From Candidatus Woesearchaeota archaeon (GTDB taxonomy: Archaea > Nanobdellota > Nanobdellia > Woesearchaeales > GW2011-AR15), in the NCBI GenBank assembly GCA_016934775.1, contig JAFGSP010000002.1, forward strand, positions 1 through 6,120: a stretch of DNA of 6,120 bases, written 5' to 3'. Positions within the stretch are counted from its first letter, which is position 1. Each line of letters begins with the position of its first letter. This document shows, one piece after another, positions 1 to 5,452 of the stretch. Both the position numbers and the translations under genes were made by a program. Under the pieces are notes generated by a model, which was given only the letters and a program-made list of their open reading frames with translations, did no database searches and was not told the origin of the DNA.

Positions 1-1551
1 AAAGTCGAAAATACAGGGCTGCCTCTTGCTGTCAAGCTTGGCCCAGGACTATTGACAAGCATCTATGACGGTGTCCAGAGGCCGCTGCCTGTTCTTGCAG
101 AGCAGATGGGCGAATATATCGAAAGAGGTGTCTATGCTTCCGGCCTTGATGAAAAGAAAAAATGGGAATTCAAGGCTACTGCCAAAAAAGGAGACAGTGT
201 AAAGCCAGGGCAGATACTCGGTGATGTTGTTGAGACATCGACAATCACCCACAAGATCCTTGTGCCGCCATTTCCGGGATTTGAAGGAGAGATTTCAGAC
301 ATTAAATCAGGAAGCTATACTGTAAATGATGTAATTGGTAAGCTGAAGAACGGCAAAGAGCTTAAACTGAGCCATGAATGGCCTGTGAGAGTTCCAAGAA
401 GAGTTAATGAAAAGCTTGCCCCAAAGACGCCGTTGCTTACAGGACAGAGAATCTTTGACGGGCTTTTCCCATTGGCAAAAGGCGGTGTCGCAGCTATACC
501 AGGCCCATTCGGAGCAGGTAAGACAGTGTCACAGCAGCAGCTTGCTAAATGGTCTGATGCTGACATCGTCGTATATATAGGCTGCGGTGAAAGAGGAAAT
601 GAGATGACTGAAGTTCTTACAGAGTTCCCTCACCTTCTTGACCCTAAGTCAGGAAAGCCATTGATGAACCGGACTGTTCTTATTGCAAATACAAGTAATA
701 TGCCGGTGGCTGCAAGAGAAGCTTCAGTCTATACTGGAATCACAATTGCGGAATATTATAGAGACCAGGGTTATTCTGTTGCACTTATGGCAGACTCAAC
801 ATCAAGATGGGCAGAAGCAATGAGAGAGATCTCATCAAGGCTTGAAGAGATGCCAGGTGAAGAAGGATATCCTGCTTACCTTGCAACAAGGCTGGCTGAG
901 TTTTATGAAAGAGCCGGAATATGCAATACTCTTGCAGACAATAAGGGATCTGTCTCTGTTATCGGGGCTGTAAGCCCGCCTGGTGGAGACTTTTCAGAGC
1001 CTGTTACCCAGAACACATTGAGGGTCACAAAGGCATTCTGGGCTCTTGATGCAAAGCTTGCACAGAGAAGGCACTTCCCGAGCATCAACTGGCTGACATC
1101 ATACAGCCTGTATAACAACACGCTTGCAGACTGGTATGCAGATAATGTATCTCCAAACTGGACAAAGACAATGGGAAGAATAATGTCCATACTCCAGGAA
1201 GAAGAGAAGCTGCTTGAGATTGTGCAGCTTGTCGGCAGCGATGCATTGCCTGAAAGAGAACAACTGACTCTTGAGATTGCGCGTATGCTCAGGGAATTTT
1301 TCCTGCAGCAGAACGCATTCCATGAAATCGATACATACTGTCCACCTGAAAAGACATTCCTGCTTGGAGAGACTATCCTGTATTTTGCAGATAAGGCTTA
1401 CCAGGCGCTGGAAGAAGGTGTGGCAATATCAACATTGCTCAACTTAGAAGGAAAAGAAAAAATCGCGAATGTCAAGTTCATCGCAGATTTCAAGACAGAG
1501 CTGAACAAGATCAGGCTTGAGATGGACAGCGAATTCGCAAAGATAGGATAA
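1..1551 (+). CDS. atpA: A-type ATP synthase catalytic subunit A (5' end missing)
   Basis: This is the catalytic A subunit of the archaeal A1Ao ATP synthase. It binds and hydrolyses or synthesises ATP in the A3B3 headpiece on the cytoplasmic face of the membrane. The reading frame is open from base 1, and the residues before the first internal start-like TTG (52) match the family (ENTGLPLAVKLGPGLLTSIY), so the gene begins upstream of the window. About 516 residues are visible; the family is usually about 580-590, so roughly 70 N-terminal residues are missing. In fragment numbering, the Walker A loop GPFGAGKT is at residues 168-175. The GERGNE motif with the catalytic glutamate is at 196-201. 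PGEEGYPAYL lies further on, and the ATPase alpha/beta signature PSINWLTSYS is at 360-369. All key residues are intact. It ends at TAA, 43 bases before atpB, in the standard archaeal A-B order. Identification is secure. Confidence 0.97.
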   Translation, partial: KVENTGLPLAVKLGPGLLTSIYDGVQRPLPVLAEQMGEYIERGVYASGLDEKKKWEFKATAKKGDSVKPGQILGDVVETSTITHKILVPPFPGFEGEISDIKSGSYTVNDVIGKLKNGKELKLSHEWPVRVPRRVNEKLAPKTPLLTGQRIFDGLFPLAKGGVAAIPGPFGAGKTVSQQQLAKWSDADIVVYIGCGERGNEMTEVLTEFPHLLDPKSGKPLMNRTVLIANTSNMPVAAREASVYTGITIAEYYRDQGYSVALMADSTSRWAEAMREISSRLEEMPGEEGYPAYLATRLAEFYERAGICNTLADNKGSVSVIGAVSPPGGDFSEPVTQNTLRVTKAFWALDAKLAQRRHFPSINWLTSYSLYNNTLADWYADNVSPNWTKTMGRIMSILQEEEKLLEIVQLVGSDALPEREQLTLEIARMLREFFLQQNAFHEIDTYCPPEKTFLLGETILYFADKAYQALEEGVAISTLLNLEGKEKIANVKFIADFKTELNKIRLEMDSEFAKIG

Positions 1552-1581
1552 ATTAAGTTTATTTATGTTCAAAAATATAAC

Positions 1582-1588
1582 AAGGTGA
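1582..1588 (+). promoter_or_regulatory. Shine-Dalgarno site of atpB
   Basis: AAGGTGA lies six bases before the atpB ATG at 1595. The same GGTGA core with identical spacing precedes the carbonic anhydrase gene, so this is the host's preferred ribosome-binding sequence. It helps choose starts elsewhere in the window. Confidence 0.8.
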
Positions 1589-1594
1589 ATATCA

Positions 1595-2971
1595 ATGCTA
1601 AACGAGTATAAGACAATCAAAAGGATTGCAGGACCGCTGGTCTTTGTCGAGAAGACCCATCCTGTCGGCTACGGAGAGCTTGTCTCAATGAAACTGAGCG
1701 ATGGCACAGTCAAGAACGGCCAGGTGCTTGATACAAGCGATGAGCTTGTAGTTGTACAGGTCTTTGAAGGCACTTCAAGGATTGATAAGGACTCATGGGT
1801 GAAGTTCATGGGTGAGACGATCAAGCTGGGAGTATCTGATAAGATGCTTGGACGTATACTGACTGGAAGAGGAAAGCCAAGAGACGGCGGACCAGAAGTC
1901 ATCCCAGAGGATCATGTTGATATCAACGGAGCAGCTATCAACCCGTACACAAGGAAGAGCCCTGCAGATTTCATCCAGACAGGTATTTCAACAATTGACG
2001 CCACTAACACACTGGTCAGAGGCCAGAAGCTTCCGGTGTTTTCAGGAAGCGGTCTGCCGCACAACGAGATTGCACTTCAGATTGCAAGACAGGCTAAAGT
2101 GCCTGGCCAGGAAGGAAAGTTCGCAGTAATATTCGCTGCAATGGGTATCACAAACGAAGAGGCTCAGCATTTCATGAAGGATTTCCAGGACACAGGTGCA
2201 TTGCAGAGAGCTGTTGTATTCCTTAATCTTGCAGACGACCCTGCTGTCGAGCGTATAATAACGCCAAGGATGGCTCTTACAACTGCAGAATACCTTGCTT
2301 TTGAGAAAGACATGCACGTGCTTGTCATCCTGACAGACATGACAAACTATTGCGAGTCATTGAGAGAAGTGGGCGCGGCTAGAGAAGAGATCCCCGGAAG
2401 AAGGGGTTATCCGGGATACATGTATACTGACCTTGCTTCAATATATGAAAGAGCAGGCATGATCAAAGGAAAAAAAGGATCTATAACACAAATTCCTATC
2501 CTTACTATGATCGGTGATGATATTACTCATCCAATCCCAGACCTTACAGGATATATCACAGAAGGCCAGATTGTGCTTGCCAGAGATTTGCATAGAAAGG
2601 GCATATATCCTCCTGTTAACGTATTGCCTTCATTGTCAAGGCTTATGAACGCAGGCATAGGCCCTACAAAGACACGGGAAGACCATAAACAAGTATCTGA
2701 TCAGTTGTATGCCAACTATGCTGAGGGTGTTGACCTTAGAGGCCTTGTGGCGATTGTCGGAGAGGAAGCCCTTTCTGAAAGAGACAAGAGGCTGCTGAAG
2801 TTTGCTGAAGCATTTGAGCAGAAGTTTGTGCAGCAGGCAAAATCAGAAGATAGGGATATTGAATGGACACTTGGGATAGGCTGGGACCTTATGAGGAAGA
2901 TGCCTAAGAAAGACCTGACAAGGATAAAGCCTGAATTCAGGGACAAGTATTACGGAAAAGGTGAAGAGTAA
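1595..2971 (+). CDS. atpB: A-type ATP synthase regulatory subunit B
   Basis: This is the non-catalytic B subunit, which alternates with A in the A3B3 hexamer and supplies residues to the catalytic interface. The 458-residue length is normal for the family. The nucleotide-binding loop is the degenerate B-type form SGSGLPHNE (residues 150-158), lacking the Walker A lysine, as expected for B rather than A. The block EEIPGRRGYPGYMYTDLASI is conserved, and the ATPase signature PPVNVLPSLS is at 339-348. The ATG at 1595 is supported by AAGGTGA six bases upstream and by the family-typical N-terminus (YKTIKRIAGPLVFVE). The TAA stop shares its last A with the ATG of the following carbonic anhydrase gene. 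The product is a cytoplasmic, membrane-peripheral complex component. Identification is secure. Confidence 0.97.
   Translation: MLNEYKTIKRIAGPLVFVEKTHPVGYGELVSMKLSDGTVKNGQVLDTSDELVVVQVFEGTSRIDKDSWVKFMGETIKLGVSDKMLGRILTGRGKPRDGGPEVIPEDHVDINGAAINPYTRKSPADFIQTGISTIDATNTLVRGQKLPVFSGSGLPHNEIALQIARQAKVPGQEGKFAVIFAAMGITNEEAQHFMKDFQDTGALQRAVVFLNLADDPAVERIITPRMALTTAEYLAFEKDMHVLVILTDMTNYCESLREVGAAREEIPGRRGYPGYMYTDLASIYERAGMIKGKKGSITQIPILTMIGDDITHPIPDLTGYITEGQIVLARDLHRKGIYPPVNVLPSLSRLMNAGIGPTKTREDHKQVSDQLYANYAEGVDLRGLVAIVGEEALSERDKRLLKFAEAFEQKFVQQAKSEDRDIEWTLGIGWDLMRKMPKKDLTRIKPEFRDKYYGKGEE
2960..2964 (+). promoter_or_regulatory. Shine-Dalgarno site of the carbonic anhydrase gene
   Basis: GGTGA lies inside the last codons of atpB, six bases before the ATG at 2971. 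Together with the TAATG stop/start overlap it implies translational coupling: ribosomes finishing atpB can reinitiate on the next gene. Confidence 0.75.
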
Positions 2972-3621
2972 TGGCAAAAGAAGTGATGAAGAAGATTATC
3001 GAAGGTAATGAGACTTATTATGAAAAAGTAGACAACTGGGAAGAGATACAAAGAGGACAGTCTCCGAAGATCACCCTTATAACTTGTTCTGATTCAAGAG
3101 TCAGCGGACACATAATAAACAAGGACATGGTAAATTTTGTATTCCATATAAGGAATATCGGAAACCAGATAGAGAATAATTTCGGGAGCGTGGATTATGG
3201 AGTTCAACATCTCCGCACACCTATATTGCTGATCCTGGGGCATACTGACTGCGGCGCTGTAAAAGCGTCCCAGAAAGACTTCTCAAAAGAGACAGATGAG
3301 ATCAAAAAAGAATTATATCCTTTGTACTTCAATCTCATGCCTGCTGTAAATAAGAATGATAAAGATGATAAGAAATACATCTCAAGGCTTGTCCAGCATA
3401 ATGTTGATATCCAGGTAATGGATGCCATGAACAGGTATACATCTGAAAACACCTTCATCGTGGGCGCTGTTTTTGACATGCACAAGCATTACAGCGACAA
3501 AGAAGGCAGGATTATCATAACAAACATCAATGGCCTGACTGATGAAGATGCATTAAAAGGGCACCCGCTGCTGGCTGCTATCGAAGAGAACCTCAGGGAT
3601 GTGAGGGTCAAAAGGCTGTAA
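2971..3621 (+). CDS. Beta-class carbonic anhydrase
   Basis: The predicted enzyme interconverts CO2 and bicarbonate using a zinc ion. The protein has 216 residues, normal for the beta class. Its motifs are in the family order. CSDSR at 39-43 supplies a zinc cysteine (C39) and the Asp-Arg dyad (D41, R43). HIRNIGN (59-65) corresponds to the usual RNAGN block. GHTDCGAV (90-97) supplies the zinc histidine H91 and cysteine C94. FGSVDYGVQHL (71-81) matches the helix before the last zinc ligands. No active-site residue is missing, so activity is likely. There is no signal peptide or membrane segment, so it should be cytoplasmic. The start is fixed by GGTGA six bases upstream and the one-base overlap with the atpB stop. 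Its place between atpB and atpD is unusual: it may supply bicarbonate or buffer protons near the ATPase, but that is inference from position only. Confidence 0.93.
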   Translation: MAKEVMKKIIEGNETYYEKVDNWEEIQRGQSPKITLITCSDSRVSGHIINKDMVNFVFHIRNIGNQIENNFGSVDYGVQHLRTPILLILGHTDCGAVKASQKDFSKETDEIKKELYPLYFNLMPAVNKNDKDDKKYISRLVQHNVDIQVMDAMNRYTSENTFIVGAVFDMHKHYSDKEGRIIITNINGLTDEDALKGHPLLAAIEENLRDVRVKRL

Positions 3622-3626
3622 TCAGA

Positions 3627-3685
3627 AGCTGGACTATACGAAAAAATAACTATGGTCAACAAGTAAAATGGAAGTTAAACCAACC
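3627..3685 (+). repeat. Direct repeat, copy 1 of the atpD leader and first codons
   Basis: This stretch matches 3743-3800 with a 116-base offset (115 after a one-base indel). The two share TACGAAAAAATAACTAT exactly (3637-3653 and 3753-3769), and AAAATGGAAGTTAAACC around the ATG. In the six shared codons the differences are CCA/CCG and ACC/ACA, both synonymous. Copy 1 diverges from atpD right after codon 6-7. It looks like a partial duplication of the atpD start region. Confidence 0.85.
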
Positions 3686-3715
3686 AAGGCTTTAACCGCT
3701 TCGCTAAATCCTTGA
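3668..3715 (+). other. Short upstream ORF with AtpD-like N-terminus
   Basis: A 15-codon ORF, MEVKPTKALTASLNP then TGA, begins in repeat copy 1. Its first six residues are identical to AtpD, after which it leaves the AtpD sequence. No GGTGA-type ribosome-binding site precedes it, but none precedes atpD either, so the two starts are equivalent in local context. It may be a relic of a duplication that was cut short, or a leader peptide whose translation affects atpD. There is no direct evidence that it is translated. Confidence 0.35.
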
Positions 3716-3728
3716 GGTAAACAAAGCC
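3683..3728 (+). other. Potential RNA hairpins between the two leader copies
   Basis: Two mutually exclusive pairings can be drawn. ACCAAGG (3683-3689) can pair with CCTTGAGGT (3710-3718), giving seven pairs with a two-base bulge. GGCTTT (3688-3693) can pair with AAAGCC (3723-3728). The pairings overlap at GG (3688-3689), as in attenuator-like switches, but the stems are short and could be chance. Confidence 0.3.
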
Positions 3729-3729
3729 A

Positions 3730-3755
3730 GTACAGTTCAGCTAGCTGAACTGTAC
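3730..3755. promoter_or_regulatory. Perfect 26-bp palindrome upstream of atpD
   Basis: The arm GTACAGTTCAGCT (3730-3742) is followed directly by its exact reverse complement (3743-3755), with no mismatch. As RNA it forms an 11-bp stem with a CUAG loop, followed by a GAAAAAA run; as DNA it is a perfect two-fold dyad suited to a dimeric regulator. It ends 27 bases before the atpD ATG. Its right arm is the beginning of repeat copy 2; copy 1 has a diverged version of that arm (AGCTGGACTATAC). Function is unknown: operator, RNA processing or attenuation hairpin, or an end of an inserted element are all possible. Confidence 0.8.
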
Positions 3756-3800
3756 GAAAAAATAACTATAATCAAAACCAAAATGGAAGTTAAACCGACA
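3743..3800 (+). repeat. Direct repeat, copy 2 (active atpD leader)
   Basis: This is the partner of 3627-3685. It contains the right arm of the palindrome, the shared A-rich block TACGAAAAAATAACTAT and the true atpD start with codons MEVKPT. This copy is continuous with the full-length gene. No GGTGA motif and no well-placed TATA box is visible here. Confidence 0.85.
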
Positions 3801-4397
3801 AGATCAGAGCTGATAAAGCTAAAGAAGAGGATCAAGCTGGCCCAGTCAGGCTATAAGCTGCTTAAGAAAAAAAGAGACGGGCTGATCCTTGAATTTTTTG
3901 AGATACTCAAAGAGACAAAATCTGCAAGAAAAGAACTGATCGAAAAGTACAAGGGCGCTACTAAAAAAATAAACACAGCAAGAATCATCGATGGTGATTT
4001 TGCTGTGAAGAGCGCGGCCATGGCCATAGCGAAAAAGCCAGTGGTTGATGTCGAGACAAAGAACATAATGGGCGTCGTCGTGCCAAGCATCAGGAGCGAA
4101 AATGTAAAAAAGAGCATCGCTCAAAGAGGGCTTGGCATAGTGAACACGAGCGCTGCCATCAACGAGGCTGCCAACTCTTATGAAGAACTGCTCGAATACA
4201 TCATATTCGTGGCAGAGGTCGAAACTTCTATGATGAGGCTCCTTGAAGAGATAGACAAGACAAAGAGAAGAGTAAATGCTCTTGAATTTGAGGTCATCCC
4301 AAAGATGATCAGGATAAAGAACTTCATCCAGTTAAGGCTGGAAGAGCAGGAAAGAGAGACTATCTTCAGGAGCAAAAGGATAAAGAAGAAGAGGTAA
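3783..4397 (+). CDS. atpD: A-type ATP synthase central stalk subunit D
   Basis: Subunit D forms the rotating central shaft that passes torque between the A3B3 head and the membrane rotor. The protein has 204 residues, normal for the family. It shows the typical start MEVKPTRSELIKLKKRIKLA and a basic first helix. A central VVVPSIRSENVKKS-type segment follows. The long C-terminal helix (about 140-200, MMRLLEEIDKTKRRVNALEF) is rich in charged residues and expected to form the two-helix coiled coil, and the tail ends in RIKKKR. The start fits the family N-terminus, but unlike atpB there is no GGTGA before it. The upstream 161 bases carry a duplicated leader and a perfect palindrome, which suggests separate control of its expression. 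Only one D is needed per three A and three B, so lower translation would make sense, though this is inference. Confidence 0.95.
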   Translation: MEVKPTRSELIKLKKRIKLAQSGYKLLKKKRDGLILEFFEILKETKSARKELIEKYKGATKKINTARIIDGDFAVKSAAMAIAKKPVVDVETKNIMGVVVPSIRSENVKKSIAQRGLGIVNTSAAINEAANSYEELLEYIIFVAEVETSMMRLLEEIDKTKRRVNALEFEVIPKMIRIKNFIQLRLEEQERETIFRSKRIKKKR

Positions 4398-4408
4398 TTC
4401 TGTATTAA

Positions 4409-4414
4409 TTTTTT
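4409..4414 (+). terminator. Possible T-run terminator after atpD
   Basis: Six T residues occur 12 bases after the atpD stop. Archaeal RNA polymerase terminates at short T runs without needing a hairpin. A new TATA-like promoter follows within about 25 bases, consistent with the end of the ATP synthase transcript here. Confidence 0.45.
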
Positions 4415-4433
4415 AGTGGTCAAATAAAGAATA

Positions 4434-4443
4434 TTTATATAAA
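4434..4443 (+). promoter_or_regulatory. TATA-box promoter for the gene at 4490
   Basis: TTTATATAAA closely matches the archaeal TATA box. An A-rich stretch just upstream (AAAGAAT) could serve as BRE. With usual spacing, transcription would start near 4464, leaving a leader of about 26 bases that contains GGTGA at 4477. This predicts that the in-frame GTG at 4457 lies upstream of the transcript and is not the start. Confidence 0.65.
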
Positions 4444-4476
4444 ACGACTAAATTTTGTGAATGAAAATAATGGAAA

Positions 4477-4481
4477 GGTGA
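4477..4481 (+). promoter_or_regulatory. Shine-Dalgarno site deciding the start at 4490
   Basis: GGTGA lies eight bases before ATG 4490 and is the same motif that precedes atpB and the carbonic anhydrase gene. No such motif precedes the in-frame GTG at 4457. Confidence 0.65.
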
Positions 4482-4489
4482 ATGTGAAG

Positions 4490-4975
4490 ATGACTGATTT
4501 GACAAGAAAACAACTGGACCAGATTGAAATGTATACCGGGATGTGGTTAAGTGTGTTAGGAAACATTGGTCTTCCTTCAGGCTATGATCTTGATATTGAA
4601 ACTTGTGTAGATGATGGTTTCCCGGGATTTGTTCATAACCAAAATCTCACTTTTGAGGGAGAACCATCTGACGATAGTGAATTAATTCAAAGGATTAGTG
4701 ATGCTCAAGTTTTCTATGCTCACCATCATCAGGTGGCTCCTGAAGGATGGAATAAATATGTACTTGATTTAGACAATATAGCTGCTGTTGATAGGGATAG
4801 TATCTCTTCTGACAATTCAGTTGAAGAACTAGCAAAAGGAAGAGTACAAATCATGGTAAGCCCTGACAATTCAACAATTGTAACTGGCATCCCTGGAGAT
4901 GCATATGCAAGCCATGTTGATGGTACTGGCCCTGCATTTGGAGTTCCTTACTCAAGAGAAAACGGAGTTGGTTGA
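4490..4975 (+). CDS. Hypothetical protein, probable N-terminal part of a split gene
   Basis: I do not recognise this family. The 161-residue product is acidic and soluble, with no signal peptide or membrane helix. Visible points are a hydrophobic N-terminal helix (about residues 8-24), Asp/Glu-rich stretches (33-42, 56-64), a triple histidine in VFYAHHHQVAPEGW (about 74-87) that could bind metal, and a strand-like VQIMVSPD. The frame can extend to GTG 4457 (172 residues), but ATG 4490 is chosen because GGTGA lies eight bases upstream and the TATA box predicts a transcript start near 4464. The frame stops at TGA 4973-4975, while a protein-like sequence continues in the next frame. Removing one A from the A4 run at 4959-4962 joins the two into one 272-residue protein through PYSRETELVDPLK. 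It is probably a broken or miscalled single gene. Confidence 0.6.
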   Translation: MTDLTRKQLDQIEMYTGMWLSVLGNIGLPSGYDLDIETCVDDGFPGFVHNQNLTFEGEPSDDSELIQRISDAQVFYAHHHQVAPEGWNKYVLDLDNIAAVDRDSISSDNSVEELAKGRVQIMVSPDNSTIVTGIPGDAYASHVDGTGPAFGVPYSRENGVG

Positions 4976-5309
4976 TCCATTAAAGGTCATGGGACTAAGG
5001 CTTGCCCTCGCAATGTACACAGAATCAAATCTGAATATGGTTGTAGGAAAGCATGGAAAGTGCGGCTTATTTGTCCATAATGCGCCTCAGGTTGATCCGG
5101 TGGCAAAGCTTTTTGGGCTTGCTCTGGATGAGTCACATTATTCTGGAGAAAATTATGATGCAACAGATTTTGCAGGATATGAACTAAGCCAAAAAGATGA
5201 CGCTATTGAACAATTAAGAACAATTCTCGAAAGGTATTGCCCATCTGCAAAGGTCTATGAATCAAGACCCTTCACAGTAGATAGGCATCATAGATTGCCC
5301 AAGGAATAA
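4899..5309 (+). CDS. Hypothetical protein, probable C-terminal part of the same split gene
   Basis: I do not recognise this family. The frame overlaps the previous one by 77 bases. Its first 20 or so residues (MHMQAMLMVLALHLEFL) look like an out-of-frame reading of the upstream gene, being rich in Met and Leu, whereas from about TELVDPLKVMGLRL on (roughly 4962 onward) it looks like real protein. No GGTGA site precedes any of its ATG codons (4899, 4905, 4914, 4920, 4989). Features seen include GKHGKCGLFVHNAP, an acidic middle, a helix KDDAIEQLRTILERYC and a basic C-terminus DRHHRLPKE. The parsimonious reading is that this is the second half of the gene starting at 4490, separated by a +1 shift. 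A separate coupled gene starting at ATG 4989 is possible but less likely. The real start, if independent, is uncertain. Confidence 0.45.
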   Translation: MHMQAMLMVLALHLEFLTQEKTELVDPLKVMGLRLALAMYTESNLNMVVGKHGKCGLFVHNAPQVDPVAKLFGLALDESHYSGENYDATDFAGYELSQKDDAIEQLRTILERYCPSAKVYESRPFTVDRHHRLPKE

Positions 5310-5317
5310 GATATCTA

Positions 5318-5340
5318 TTTTTTTCCTTTTCTCTATTTTT
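5318..5340 (+). terminator. T-rich terminator
   Basis: A T7 run (5318-5324) followed by T4 (5327-5330) and T5 (5336-5340) begins nine bases after the stop at 5309. Such a pyrimidine-rich tract is a typical archaeal transcription end. It separates the hypothetical gene from the nucleotidyltransferase unit. Confidence 0.7.
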
Positions 5341-5343
5341 CTC

Positions 5344-5410
5344 CACTGGACATTAATTCATTCACTATGTTCATTCATACTATCCAGTGATTAAACACGC
5401 ACTGGACATT
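5344..5410. repeat. CACTGGACATT repeats with an inverted copy, candidate operator
   Basis: CACTGGACATT occurs at 5344-5354 and again at 5400-5410. The inverse TCCAGTG of its first seven bases lies between them at 5383-5389. TTCATTCA is also repeated (5357-5364 and 5370-5377). The downstream CACTGGACATT lies about 13 bases before the TATA box of the nucleotidyltransferase gene, where a regulator could touch the transcription machinery. It may be an autoregulatory site of the downstream module, but no regulator is identified. Confidence 0.5.
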
Positions 5411-5421
5411 CTTGCGTAGGA

Positions 5422-5431
5422 TTTTTAAATA
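5422..5431 (+). promoter_or_regulatory. TATA box of a likely leaderless promoter
   Basis: TTTTTAAATA is centred about 26 bases before ATG 5453, the normal TATA-to-start distance in archaea, so transcription should begin at or next to the ATG. The purine-rich GTAGGA just upstream could act as BRE. No Shine-Dalgarno motif lies before the ATG, which agrees with a leaderless message. Confidence 0.7.
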
Positions 5432-5452
5432 CTTACCTACTACATTATATAC

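Noticed and set aside
52..54. TTG at 52 as the start of atpA
   Set aside because: The frame is open upstream to base 1 and those codons encode conserved A-subunit sequence, so the gene simply enters from outside the window.
903..1323. Minus-strand ORFs inside atpA (and similar ones inside atpB, the carbonic anhydrase gene and atpD)
   Set aside because: They lie opposite strongly conserved coding sequence, lack start signals and show no recognisable protein features; they are antisense shadows.
1552..1594. Internal promoter between atpA and atpB (TTTATTTA near 1559-1566)
   Set aside because: The match to a TATA box is weak and the gap is short; co-transcription with a local ribosome-binding site is the simpler explanation.
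1914..2129. Plus-strand 71-codon ORF inside atpB
   Set aside because: It overlaps the conserved nucleotide-binding region of atpB in another frame and has no ribosome-binding site.
3622..3782. CRISPR array or mobile element in the carbonic anhydrase-atpD gap
   Set aside because: There are only two diverged repeat copies, one of which is the gene start itself, and there is no transposase, spacer pattern or target-site duplication.
4457..4459. GTG at 4457 as start of the hypothetical gene
   Set aside because: It has no GGTGA upstream and lies before the transcript start predicted from the TATA box; ATG 4490 has both signals in place.
4722..4860. JAMM/JAB-type metalloprotease motif (HxH followed by S and D) in the hypothetical protein
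   Set aside because: The histidines are there, but the proline after HxH and the exact S-x-x-D spacing are missing, so the match is not convincing.
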